Source: Eggerthella sp. YY7918
GTDB lineage: Bacteria; Actinomycetota; Coriobacteriia; Coriobacteriales; Eggerthellaceae
Assembly (NCBI RefSeq): GCF_000270285.1
Contig: NC_015738.1
Coordinates: 992,001 to 1,056,000 of the forward strand
Length of the DNA: 64,000 nt
Direction: 5' to 3'
Shown: positions 1-8,305 of the stretch, one piece after another
Numbering within the stretch: position 1 is the stretch's first letter
Layout: each line of letters opens with the position of its first letter
Position numbers and translations under genes: made by a program
The notes under the pieces: model-generated
What the model was told of the DNA's origin: nothing
Databases searched by the model: none
Seen by the model: the letters and a program-made list of their open reading frames with translations, nothing else

Positions 1-381
1 TAATGATAGATTTCCGAGGTTATCATCCTTGCTGCCAAGGTAGCAGACTTTAGCACATTGTGCTAAGCGCTCAACATAGGATGCAGTAACAGAGTAGGTG
101 TCGATAAGAACTACCGGAGCCTCAGATAGTTCCATGCATCTCGCTTGAAGTTCCTCGATGCCTTCCTCAACCAGTCTCCAATTGGTTTGCAGCACCAGTG
201 TTTTGTAACCCCTCTCGCATATTATATCGACAGGATTGGCGTCTGATAGCACAAAATTAACCTGGATCCCAGAAGCGTGTAAAGCGTCAGCGATGGCAAG
301 GCAGCGCATAACATGCCCGGACGCTATAGTTGGGTTAGCATCTGTGCGTATGAAAACTCTCTTAGCTGATAAAATTTGCAT
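1..381 (-). CDS. pseG: PseG, UDP-2,4-diacetamido-2,4,6-trideoxy-altropyranose hydrolase (partial, C-terminus outside window)
   Basis: The reading frame starts at an ATG at 379-381 on the minus strand and stays open to base 1, giving the first 127 residues. The N-terminus contains FIRTDAN followed by SGHVMRCLAIADAL, the nucleotide-sugar binding signature of the PseG/SpsG family (GT-B-like fold). PseG removes UDP from the diacetamido sugar made by PseB, PseC and PseH and hands the free sugar to PseI. It is the last visible gene of the leftward pseF-pseI-pseH-pseG arm and starts about 35 bases after pseH. The family catalytic His region is not covered separately here, so activity cannot be judged. 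The family call is firm because of the motif and the neighbours. Confidence 0.88.
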   Translation of the reverse strand, partial: MQILSAKRVFIRTDANPTIASGHVMRCLAIADALHASGIQVNFVLSDANPVDIICERGYKTLVLQTNWRLVEEGIEELQARCMELSEAPVVLIDTYSVTASYVERLAQCAKVCYLGSKDDNLGNLSL

Positions 382-416
382 TTCTGTTTATCTAATCCAT
401 CATTTTCAATTTGAAA

Positions 417-920
417 TCAATTTTGAGTTTTAGAATACCGTTTTTCAAACAGAAGCATTTTCTGTCCCTTAAAAGGACTACAGGGTTCAGCTACTTCGGT
501 AAAACCGTTGGCTTTAACGGCACCAATACTCGGTAAATTTGTTTCTAGAATCCTTGCTTTTATACTGTCAATTTTTAATTCTTTATACGCGTATTCCGAA
601 AGTAATTCCACAATACGTGAGGAAAGCCCCATCCCTCTATAGTTAATATCCCCAATATAGTACCAACATTCGCATGAATTATCGGTGATATACTTTAGGC
701 CAGCGTTTCCAATATGTACTTTATCATACTCAACTGCGAAATACAGCTGAGTATGATCGGATTCAAGCGCCGTAAAGAAAGCCATATGGCTTTCCCAAGT
801 TGGCTTTTTCCGTCCTGCAAATTCCTCCAGATACCAAGGCTGTGACACCCACGTAAACGTACGACGCAGATCACCCTCTTTTATACTGCGAATTTTGATT
901 TTCTTCTCCTCATTCGGCAT
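417..920 (-). CDS. pseH: PseH-type GNAT N-acetyltransferase
   Basis: This 167-residue GNAT-fold protein probably acetylates the 4-amino group of UDP-4-amino-4,6-dideoxy-AltNAc in pseudaminic acid synthesis. Visible GNAT features are HIGNAGLKYI (beta strand 4 region), the acetyl-CoA loop around YRGMGLSSRIVELL, and a C-terminal ETNLPSIGAVKANGF segment typical of sugar and ribosomal acetyltransferases. The frame is open up to 1007, but the upstream part would lie inside pseI. The ATG at 920 (MPNEEKK) gives the normal family length and an 11-base overlap with pseI; an ATG at 929 is the alternative. Position between pseI and pseG supports the PseH role. The substrate is inferred from context, since the fold alone is generic. 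Confidence 0.82.
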   Translation of the reverse strand: MPNEEKKIKIRSIKEGDLRRTFTWVSQPWYLEEFAGRKKPTWESHMAFFTALESDHTQLYFAVEYDKVHIGNAGLKYITDNSCECWYYIGDINYRGMGLSSRIVELLSEYAYKELKIDSIKARILETNLPSIGAVKANGFTEVAEPCSPFKGQKMLLFEKRYSKTQN

Positions 921-1965
921 ATCGACCATCCAACCCCAAATCTTCCATCGTAATTCTTTCACCGTAAGAGATTTCTCTGCTAGAAACACGACCAAGAAGT
1001 TTGTCAAGATACTTCGGCTTTATGCCGTGTGCAGGCCGGATGCTTCTGACGTTCTCATTGGTAAAAACATCGCCTTTTGCAATATCTTTGACGGCATATA
1101 GAGAGCGACGGCCGGCGAGACCTTGGGCTTCGTTCTCGGTGCGATCGTATATTACGTTACCGATAGCCGTCTTAGCTAGCCGTACATCGCGTATCATCGA
1201 CTTAAACTCAGCGGGTTCCATTGAAAATTCCGAGTCGACTGTCTTTTCCTTTCGCGTTAGACAGTAATGTTTTTCGATAACGTTTGCCCCAAGTGTTGCA
1301 GCGGCAATATCTACTGCCCAACCCATTGAGTGATCAGATAAACCTACAAGGCATCCAAAACGCTCTTTCATATCAACCATTGTTGCGATATTCATATCTT
1401 CGTAGATGGCAGGATACTCACTCGTGCATTTAAGTAGAACGATTTTATTATTACCAACTGATCTGCATGCCTCGACTGCATCGGAAATTTCTTCTAAATT
1501 ACCCATGCCACACGATATGATCATTGGCTTGCCTTTAGAAGCGGCATAGCGAATTAACGGTATATCGACAAGTTCAGGGGAAGCAATTTTATACATTTCC
1601 GCATCAATAGATTCAAGAAAGTCGACAGAAGTGGGATCGAAGACTGAGGATAAAAAATCCATACCCAGCCGTTTGCATTCCTCCCCGATTTCGGCCTGCC
1701 ACTCCCATGGGGTATGCGCCTCTTCATACAAGTCGTAGAGAGTCCGACCCTCCCAAAGACTGCCCGGCAAAGTTTGAAAATCGGGCGAATCGCAGTTGAT
1801 AGTTATGGTATCAGCAGTATAGGTTTGCAATTTCAAACAGTCCGCACCCGATTCTGCAGCTGACCGTACAATTCTCATTGCATTATCAATGTTGCCGCCA
1901 TGGTTGCCGGACATCTCCGCTATAAAATAGATGTCCCCTTTTTCAATTATGTCAAAAAGCTTCAT
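910..1965 (-). CDS. pseI: PseI, pseudaminic acid synthase
   Basis: This 351-residue protein is a NeuB/SpsE-family synthase. It condenses phosphoenolpyruvate with 2,4-diacetamido-2,4,6-trideoxy-L-altrose to give pseudaminic acid in the cytoplasm. The TIM-barrel NeuB domain (about residues 15-265) shows FIAEMSGNHGGN, KLQTYTADT, the PseI-like LWEGRTLYDLYEEAHTPWEW stretch, KIASPEL, LLKCTSEYPA, GLSDHSMG and VIEKHYCLTR. A C-terminal SAF (antifreeze-like) domain follows (about 295-350, with RRSLYAVKDIAKGDV and RPAHGIKP). The LWEGRTLYDLY stretch separates PseI from sialic or legionaminic acid synthases. It overlaps pseF by four bases (1962-1965) and pseH by 11, so the arm is translationally coupled. 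Confidence 0.93.
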   Translation of the reverse strand: MKLFDIIEKGDIYFIAEMSGNHGGNIDNAMRIVRSAAESGADCLKLQTYTADTITINCDSPDFQTLPGSLWEGRTLYDLYEEAHTPWEWQAEIGEECKRLGMDFLSSVFDPTSVDFLESIDAEMYKIASPELVDIPLIRYAASKGKPMIISCGMGNLEEISDAVEACRSVGNNKIVLLKCTSEYPAIYEDMNIATMVDMKERFGCLVGLSDHSMGWAVDIAAATLGANVIEKHYCLTRKEKTVDSEFSMEPAEFKSMIRDVRLAKTAIGNVIYDRTENEAQGLAGRRSLYAVKDIAKGDVFTNENVRSIRPAHGIKPKYLDKLLGRVSSREISYGERITMEDLGLDGRYAE

Positions 1966-2672
1966 TTTTCTCCCTGTTGGGTTGTGGCTATGTATTTTTG
2001 CTCGGCAACTTCCCAGTCTTCAAGTGTGTCAATGTCCTGAACAAATTTGGGCGGAATATATAGCGCCTGAGTAGTCTTTGTAATGAAACTTCCACTCTCT
2101 TCGAATGCTTTCGCCTTTGCGAAATAAAACCGTCCGCAATCATGAACCATTTCAGGGAGATCTTGGCTACGAACAGAAGCGTATTCCGGAAATGCATAGG
2201 TCAGCGTGCCGTCAATTCTTGTCATGAAACCACGCAGTGGCGGAAAGTCGAATGAAGTAACGGGAATGACGGATGTGGCCCCCGCCTCAATCATGTTTGC
2301 CGCCTCGAGTAGTTCATCTATTCTGACGAATGGCGCTGTTGGGTAAAGACAACATATAGTATCAAATGACTTATCCAAACAGGCGTAGTTATTAAGCACC
2401 TCTTTGAGTACATCAGCCGTAGTGGCATAATCATTACTCGTCTCGGCACTGCGCATAAAAGGAACATCTGCACCATAGCGCCTAGCTATAGAAGCTATTT
2501 TCTCATCATCTGTCGAAGTCATCACTCTGTCAAACAGGTCGCTTTTGAGAGCGGCTTCGATTGAGTATGCAATGATGGGCTTCCCGCAAAACTCTTTAAT
2601 GTTTTTATGCGGGATCCGCTTTGATCCACCTCGCGCTGGAATGATACAGATCGCTTTGGTCACAACAACCAC
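1962..2672 (-). CDS. pseF: PseF, CMP-pseudaminic acid cytidylyltransferase
   Basis: PseF activates pseudaminic acid with CTP to give CMP-Pse, the donor for glycosyltransferases. The protein has the cytidylyltransferase signature IIPARGGSKRIPHKNI near the N-terminus, followed by GKPIIAYSIEAAL and STDDEKIASIARRYGADV, as in the NeuA/PseF/SpsF family. Length (about 230 residues) is normal. The start is uncertain: GTG at 2672 is used here, but GTG at 2663 gives the more usual MTKAICIIPARGG beginning, and neither has a strong Shine-Dalgarno. It is the first gene of the leftward arm and ends in a four-base overlap with pseI. Confidence 0.9.
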   Translation of the reverse strand: MVVVTKAICIIPARGGSKRIPHKNIKEFCGKPIIAYSIEAALKSDLFDRVMTSTDDEKIASIARRYGADVPFMRSAETSNDYATTADVLKEVLNNYACLDKSFDTICCLYPTAPFVRIDELLEAANMIEAGATSVIPVTSFDFPPLRGFMTRIDGTLTYAFPEYASVRSQDLPEMVHDCGRFYFAKAKAFEESGSFITKTTQALYIPPKFVQDIDTLEDWEVAEQKYIATTQQGEK

Positions 2673-3139
2673 ACTTTCAGCATTATATGCACTTGCGTAA
2701 GATTAATTATAAAGCATCAACTCGATCTCGAGTAAACAAGCAAGTTTTACAGAGTTTTCTTCTTCGCTGTATAAGGTTCGGCCAATACATTATTACCAAT
2801 TGCTTTTCTATTTGAAAGTATGAAGTTGAATTAATCAAGCATAATGGACACTTTTTTATTTTGCATAGGATCGTATTGTCGAGAAATATAGTAGCTGCTG
2901 ATTTATTCTTTGGCTTTGCACCGCAAAAGCCGTTTTAAATAATACTGGATTACATGTGCATCAATGTTCCAAAGTAGTATGAAGAGAGTGCCTGATGTTC
3001 TGCTGTTGTTTCGCCAAAGTTTGTATGCTGTTTTATTGCCGTACGCTTGATCTTGACCATTTGCTCTGGTGCGAAGAGTGTCAAGTTTGTTATGCTTGGA
3101 GCAATCCAAAAGCAGATAAATCGTCGAATGGAGAGCGTT
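2673..3139. other. Divergent intergenic region between the pse arm and the protease-muramidase gene
   Basis: This 467-base AT-rich stretch separates the leftward pse operon from the rightward giant secreted protein, so it must carry both promoters. A perfect minus-strand TATAAT lies at 2706-2711, but no good -35 sits at the proper distance. A second TATAAT at 2682-2687 is too close to the pseF start to be convincing. I see no RNA gene, no terminator and no convincing coding remnant. The rightward frame is open from a TTG at 3047, so part of this stretch could be coding if an early start is used. Confidence 0.5.
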
Positions 3140-6100
3140 GTGAACCGTATAAATTGGGGGACTGAATGGACCTCCCGTGTTTTTGAAGCATTTCAAAAGA
3201 GTTCTTCCGGGATTTCATCTCAAAGCGCTTCTTTAGGCGATGTAAAAAAGCCGTTCCACTCCATGATAAGCATGCTGCTTTCGATCGTGCTTGTTTCGGG
3301 GCTTCTTCCCATTTTTCCTCATAATCAAGCTTTTGCGAACGATGTCGCCGACAACGTTGCAGATACAACGGCTCAAACTGTTCAAAAAAATGATGGCAAA
3401 GTAATTATTGTTTACGAGAACGAAGCGCTTGCTCTTGATGAGCCCGTTTCCGTCGAGGGGATACTTCCTCTAAGCGTCGACGAAGGTGAATTCGCCTCTG
3501 AAGGAGAGGGAAATGAATCAGAAGTTACGCCCGGCAGCTCCCAAAATGCAGAAACAACATTGCAGGATATGGGTGTCGTTGAGCAGGAAGAAATCGCGCC
3601 CGTAACTGAGGAGCAAGGTGCGGTTGCTGTAGCTCAGCTTTCTGATGGCATAACTACCGAAGAGGCAATTCAGCAGCTCGAAGAAACGCCCGGTATCGCA
3701 TATGTTCAACCGAATTACTCCTATTCGCTTTTAACTACAACAATTTCAGATCCTTATTGTGTTACAAGTAGAGATGCGTCGACAGACAACCAGCAATATC
3801 TGTTCGACAGTAAAATCATTGATGCATGGGACTACGCAAAAGTTGAAGGATCGGTTACGGTTGCCGTAATTGATACAGGTTGCAATTTAAATCACCCGGA
3901 TTTGCAGGGAACCATAGATGCAGCGAATGCATATGATGTTACGTCCGGCATGCCACTGGGGCAAAGTGGTGTTGCAAATGGGGGGGACGCAAATGGGCAT
4001 GGTACGCTTGTTAGCGGCGTCATAGCGGCACAGGCTAATAACGGCCAGGGTATTGCAGGTGCGTCCTACAATGCCAACATTCTTCCTATTAAGGTGTTTG
4101 ACGAAAATAATATATGCACCTCGGCAGACATTATTGCTGCGTATGCATATCTCGATGGGTTGTTGGACGCTGGCAGTGTTCCAAATTTGCGTGTCATAAA
4201 CATGAGTCTTGGTTACTATTCCGAAGGCGGCGACGAGGCTGATGAAGCTCTACGTCAGTCAATTGCAAGTATGCTTACCGAACATGATGTGCTCACGGTA
4301 TGTGCTGGTGGCAACGGAGACGCGTCTGGCCAGGCGAACACTGCGACATGCTATCCATCTGACTTTGAGGAATGCCTTTCCGTCACAGCGCTCGACGAGT
4401 CCGGTGCAAATGCTTCGTTTTCGGACTATAATGCCGCAAAAGATATAGGGGCACCAGGGGTAAATATCCTCTCAACTGACGTAAGTGGCGATTATTCCAT
4501 GGCAACAGGAAGTTCGATGGCAGCTCCGCAGGTTGCCTCTGTTGCTGCTTTGCTGTGGGCTGCGGCGCCGTCGATGCCTTCTTCTCAAGTGATGGAAACT
4601 CTTAAGTCGACGGCATCGGAAGTAACTGGCAATGTTCATGAAGAAAGCGGTAGCGCGGGTGCTCTAAATGCTCAAGCGGCCGTCGCGCAGGTTTTAGGGA
4701 TTGCGATTGAAGGTGACCAGGCACAAGAAGGCAACGGAGAATCGGAGGAAACGGACGATAATAATCCGGCGGGAAGCGCTCCGGATGCCGAGTTTGAGGA
4801 ACCGACAAACGACAAGGCAGAGCCGTCTTCGCAACAGCAAGAGCTTCGCGAAAATAGCTGGCGCTATAAAGACGGTGAGAGAATTTATAGCAACGAGGGT
4901 GCTAATACAGCAAGTGAAATCTCGCTCTTCTCCATCATTACAAATCCAAATGGCTTTAAGGTGCGAGATTGGTTTGATCAGTTTTCAAGCGGATACTACA
5001 CAGGAACTGATGCATATAAGGGCATTGATGTAAGTGAGCACAACGGTACTGTCGACTGGGCTAAAGTGAAATCGTCGGGAGTTCAGTATGCCATCATACG
5101 CTGCGGGTATGGAAATAACGAATCTAATCAAGATGATCGTCAATGGTTAAATAATGTGAGGGGCTGCTTGGCGAACAATATTCCTTTTGGTGTTTATATT
5201 TATTCGTATGCTACTAATACAACAATGGCAACAAGCGAAGCCCAGCATGTTTTAAGACTATTGTCCCAAGCAGGGCTTGACCCGGCATCCCTTTCATACC
5301 CCGTTTACTTCGATATGGAAGATGGATCAACTATTGGATCGAATTATGCGGCAATTGCTAGCACCTTTTGCTCGAAGATTGAGGCCGCAGGTTATTCTGT
5401 TGGTATCTATGCAAACAAAAACTGGTTTACTAATTATTTAACTGATTCATGTTTTAATAAGTGGACAAAATGGGTTGCAGAGTGGAATGCTACCTCGGGA
5501 TTAACGTATGATGGACTTTCAAATTTTGCGTCAGGAAATGGTATGTGGCAGTTTTCTGACTACGGGAAGGTTCCAGGAATCAACGCAAGGGTAGATTTGA
5601 ATTACACTTATATGCTCCCTAAGGGAACTTCAGTTATCGAGGATAAGTACACGGTTCCTTCAGCACCTTATGCTACTCCAGTAAAACAAGGTGAATACTT
5701 AATCAACTCAGCTTTGTCTAATAGTATGGTTGCCGATATCGAGAGCGCCTCCGACTCAAATGGGGCGAATCTCCAGCTCTACACTTCAAACATGACGGCA
5801 GCGCAACGATTTAAAATTTCCCCAGACAGAAACGGTTTCTATAGCATTACTAATTTAAAGAGTGGAAAAGCGCTAGGGTTGAAAAAATATTTCACAGGGC
5901 AATATGGAGCTAATGTCGCCCAATATGACATCGACTCGTCCGATAACTCACAGAAGTGGATTATCGTAGAGAATCCAGACGGATCAATGATTGTTAAGTC
6001 GGCCATTAACCCCGCCTACGTCCTCGACGTAGCTGCCGCAAACACCGCAAATGGCACCAATATTCAACTTTATATATCCAATGGGAGTAATGCTCAGAAA

Positions 6101-7030
6101 TGGAATTTCATTTCGACAAATATCTCTGTTAGCGGAAGCAAAACTATAAACGATGGCCTATATGTTATTGGTTTAAGCGCCAAACAATCAGTTGTTTTTG
6201 ACATTGCTGCGGGTTCTTTGCAAAGTGGTGCAAATTTGCAGGCGCATGCCTCAAATCGTTCCTCTGCGCAAAAGTTCTATTTTGTCTATGACGGAAGCGG
6301 TTTTTACACTATAACCAACCTCAAAAGCGGAATGGCCCTTGAGGCGGTGGACGGCAATCTTGTAAACGGCACCAATGTACGTCAGGCAGCACCAACCAAG
6401 TCCGATGCTCAGAAGTGGGCTGTGTCAAAAAATGGCGACGGAACATATACATTCACATGCAAGGCAAGCGGCTTGGCGATTGATGTCGCAAGGGGCTCAA
6501 CAGCCAATGGTACCAATATACAGACGCATGTTTCAAACTCTTCAGCGGCGCAAAAATTTGTAGTAACTTCAGCTGTTGAGAAGCGAACAATAACCGACGG
6601 AGAGTACTTAATCTCATCGGCTTTGAAGGGCTCATCTGTCTGTGATATTTCGCGGGGTTCAATATTTAGCGGCGCCAATTTGCAGCTTCACGAATCGAAC
6701 ATGACCGATGCCCAGAAATTCAAGCTCCAATATGATTCACAAACAGGTTTTTACATCATCACCAATACGAAGTCGGGCAAGGTGCTTGATATAGAAAGCG
6801 CAAAGGTCGCAAACAGTACAAACGTAAGGCAGTATGATTCGAACAATACTCTTGCCCAGCGGTGGATTGTATCCAAAAATTCAGATGGTACTCTCACAAT
6901 TGCTTCGGCCATTAACCCCGCCTACGTCCTCGACGTAGCTGCCGCAAACACCGCAAATGGCACCAATATTCAACTTTATATATCCAATGGAACAAAAGCC
7001 CAAGAATGGAATTTCGTAAGCTGGTTATAG
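3140..7030 (+). CDS. Secreted subtilisin protease - GH25 muramidase - triple Ricin-type lectin protein
   Basis: This is a predicted exported protein of 1296 residues. A long N-terminal region with a hydrophobic segment (about 42-66, ending AFA/ND) looks like a signal peptide with an extended n-region. An I9-like propeptide follows, ending in PGIAYVQPNYSYS. The S8 subtilisin domain (about 220-520) has the triad Asp245 (VAVIDTG), His287 (NGHGTLVSG) and Ser459 (TGSSMAAP), and the oxyanion Asn in CAGGNG. An acidic linker leads to a GH25 lysozyme domain (about 626-824) with GIDVSEHNG and the catalytic YFDMED. Three Ricin-type beta-trefoil modules fill the C-terminus. GTG at 3140 was chosen because GGAG lies six bases upstream; ATG at 3128 and TTG at 3047 are alternatives. 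All catalytic residues are present. It lies between the two divergent pse arms; the substrate is unknown. Confidence 0.9.
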   Translation: MNRINWGTEWTSRVFEAFQKSSSGISSQSASLGDVKKPFHSMISMLLSIVLVSGLLPIFPHNQAFANDVADNVADTTAQTVQKNDGKVIIVYENEALALDEPVSVEGILPLSVDEGEFASEGEGNESEVTPGSSQNAETTLQDMGVVEQEEIAPVTEEQGAVAVAQLSDGITTEEAIQQLEETPGIAYVQPNYSYSLLTTTISDPYCVTSRDASTDNQQYLFDSKIIDAWDYAKVEGSVTVAVIDTGCNLNHPDLQGTIDAANAYDVTSGMPLGQSGVANGGDANGHGTLVSGVIAAQANNGQGIAGASYNANILPIKVFDENNICTSADIIAAYAYLDGLLDAGSVPNLRVINMSLGYYSEGGDEADEALRQSIASMLTEHDVLTVCAGGNGDASGQANTATCYPSDFEECLSVTALDESGANASFSDYNAAKDIGAPGVNILSTDVSGDYSMATGSSMAAPQVASVAALLWAAAPSMPSSQVMETLKSTASEVTGNVHEESGSAGALNAQAAVAQVLGIAIEGDQAQEGNGESEETDDNNPAGSAPDAEFEEPTNDKAEPSSQQQELRENSWRYKDGERIYSNEGANTASEISLFSIITNPNGFKVRDWFDQFSSGYYTGTDAYKGIDVSEHNGTVDWAKVKSSGVQYAIIRCGYGNNESNQDDRQWLNNVRGCLANNIPFGVYIYSYATNTTMATSEAQHVLRLLSQAGLDPASLSYPVYFDMEDGSTIGSNYAAIASTFCSKIEAAGYSVGIYANKNWFTNYLTDSCFNKWTKWVAEWNATSGLTYDGLSNFASGNGMWQFSDYGKVPGINARVDLNYTYMLPKGTSVIEDKYTVPSAPYATPVKQGEYLINSALSNSMVADIESASDSNGANLQLYTSNMTAAQRFKISPDRNGFYSITNLKSGKALGLKKYFTGQYGANVAQYDIDSSDNSQKWIIVENPDGSMIVKSAINPAYVLDVAAANTANGTNIQLYISNGSNAQKWNFISTNISVSGSKTINDGLYVIGLSAKQSVVFDIAAGSLQSGANLQAHASNRSSAQKFYFVYDGSGFYTITNLKSGMALEAVDGNLVNGTNVRQAAPTKSDAQKWAVSKNGDGTYTFTCKASGLAIDVARGSTANGTNIQTHVSNSSAAQKFVVTSAVEKRTITDGEYLISSALKGSSVCDISRGSIFSGANLQLHESNMTDAQKFKLQYDSQTGFYIITNTKSGKVLDIESAKVANSTNVRQYDSNNTLAQRWIVSKNSDGTLTIASAINPAYVLDVAAANTANGTNIQLYISNGTKAQEWNFVSWL
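5999..6084 (+). repeat. 86-base exact direct repeat, copy 1 (Ricin module)
   Basis: This stretch of the first Ricin-type module is identical, base for base, to 6905-6990 in the third module. The copies are 906 bases (302 codons) apart and in the same frame. They encode the segment around INPAYVLDVAAANTANG. The surrounding module sequence has diverged, so this identity points to recent gene conversion or duplication. Confidence 0.95.
6905..6990 (+). repeat. 86-base exact direct repeat, copy 2 (Ricin module)
   Basis: This is the second copy of the exact repeat at 5999-6084, inside the last Ricin-type module. Recombination between the copies would delete 906 bases in frame, removing about two lectin modules while keeping the C-terminus intact. 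Confidence 0.95.
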
Positions 7031-7274
7031 AAAAGAGTATATTTGAATAATTAATGCCATCCCAGATTTCACGGCAATATATCTATCGGCTCATTTTTAA
7101 TTGCGAGCAGAAAGAATGATCCGATGCAGATAAGTTTATAGTAGCTAGAAAAGGAGCAGCTTTTAACCTATCTGTGTTTTCATGCTACTATATTTTTCGC
7201 ATTGCTTCGTCGTAATAAGAAATACTAGCTTGTTTATTTTACAGTTATACTGGCATACGGAACATAGGAGAGAA

Positions 7275-8297
7275 ATGCTAGATAATAAGACTATTTTAGT
7301 AACTGGCGGAACGGGATCTTTTGGCAATGCGTTTACGCAATTCATTTTAGAGAATTATAGCCCCAAGAAAATCATCATATACTCGAGAGACGAATATAAA
7401 CAGTTCGTCATGCGCAATAAGTTTATTAAATTGGGTAAAGAAATTGACGCAGATTATGATTCCAAACTGCGGTTCTTCATTGGTGATGTTCGTGATGAAG
7501 CTCGATTGCGACGCGCGCTTAAAGATGTCGACTACATAATCCACGCCGCTGCGCTTAAGCAAGTTCCAGCTTGTGAATATAATCCCATGGAGGCCGTTAA
7601 GACCAATATTGACGGTGCCATGAATATAGTCAATGCTGCGCTGGATTCGGGTGTAGAAAAGGTCGTTGCGCTTTCTACGGACAAAGCTGTGAATCCGGTT
7701 AATTTGTATGGCGGAACCAAACTTGTTTCAGACAAGCTGTTTATTGCGGCAAATGCCTATCGTGGGCAATCTGGAACAACATTTTCTGTGGTGCGATATG
7801 GTAATGTCGCGGGGTCGCGCGGGTCGGTAATTCCATTTTTTGATAACTTAATTAAAGGTGGAGCAACTGAATTGCCTATCACTGACTTTCGTATGACTCG
7901 TTTCTGGATTTCTCTTGAGGAGGGTATTCAGCTAGTCGTTAAGGCTCTCCACGAGGCTCAAGGTGGAGAAACTTTTATTTCCAAAATCCCATCTTTTAAA
8001 GTTACCGACTTAGCAACTGCTATGGCGCCGAATGCAAAACAAATCGAAGTCGGTATTCGTGAGGGTGAAAAGTTACATGAATGTATGGTTCCGGCGGCCG
8101 ACAGTATGACTACATACGAGTATGAGAAGAATTTTATTATCTATCCTCATATGGAATGGTGCGATCTGTCCAAGATAGATCTCGGGGATGGTAAGAAGGT
8201 TGAATCGGGCTTTGTGTACGACTCCGGAATAAATACAGAGTGGCTTTCTGTAGAAGAACTTCGTGATTTGGTTTCGAATATGACTATAAAATATTAG
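7275..8297 (+). CDS. pseB: PseB, UDP-N-acetylglucosamine 4,6-dehydratase (5-inverting)
   Basis: PseB is the first enzyme of pseudaminic acid synthesis. It converts UDP-GlcNAc to UDP-2-acetamido-2,6-dideoxy-L-arabino-hexos-4-ulose. The 340-residue protein begins with the Rossmann motif TILVTGGTGSFG and contains YSRDEYKQ, FFIGDVRDE, the STDKAVNPVNLYGGTK active-site stretch (Tyr-x3-Lys with the preceding Asp-Lys), and SVVRYGNVAGSRGSV. All are typical of the short FlaA1/PseB group. The start is the ATG at 7275 with AGGAG at 7266-7270; the upstream in-frame extension to 7182 has no family counterpart. It is followed eight bases later by pseC and begins the rightward part of the pse pathway. Confidence 0.94.
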   Translation: MLDNKTILVTGGTGSFGNAFTQFILENYSPKKIIIYSRDEYKQFVMRNKFIKLGKEIDADYDSKLRFFIGDVRDEARLRRALKDVDYIIHAAALKQVPACEYNPMEAVKTNIDGAMNIVNAALDSGVEKVVALSTDKAVNPVNLYGGTKLVSDKLFIAANAYRGQSGTTFSVVRYGNVAGSRGSVIPFFDNLIKGGATELPITDFRMTRFWISLEEGIQLVVKALHEAQGGETFISKIPSFKVTDLATAMAPNAKQIEVGIREGEKLHECMVPAADSMTTYEYEKNFIIYPHMEWCDLSKIDLGDGKKVESGFVYDSGINTEWLSVEELRDLVSNMTIKY

Positions 8298-8305
8298 GAG
8301 CTATT

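Noticed and set aside
2682-2711. Promoter for the pseF arm from two TATAAT matches
   Set aside because: One is too close to the start codon and the other lacks a -35 at the proper distance; in AT-rich DNA such matches are expected by chance.
2903-3196. A minus-strand frame of 97 codons between pseF and the protease gene
   Set aside because: It overlaps the start of the protease gene in antisense, has no recognisable motif and no Shine-Dalgarno that I can see.
3980-3986. Seven-G run in the subtilisin domain as a second phase-variation tract
   Set aside because: Seven bases is short for a contingency tract and the sequence encodes a normal Gly-rich loop before the catalytic His, so I give it little weight.
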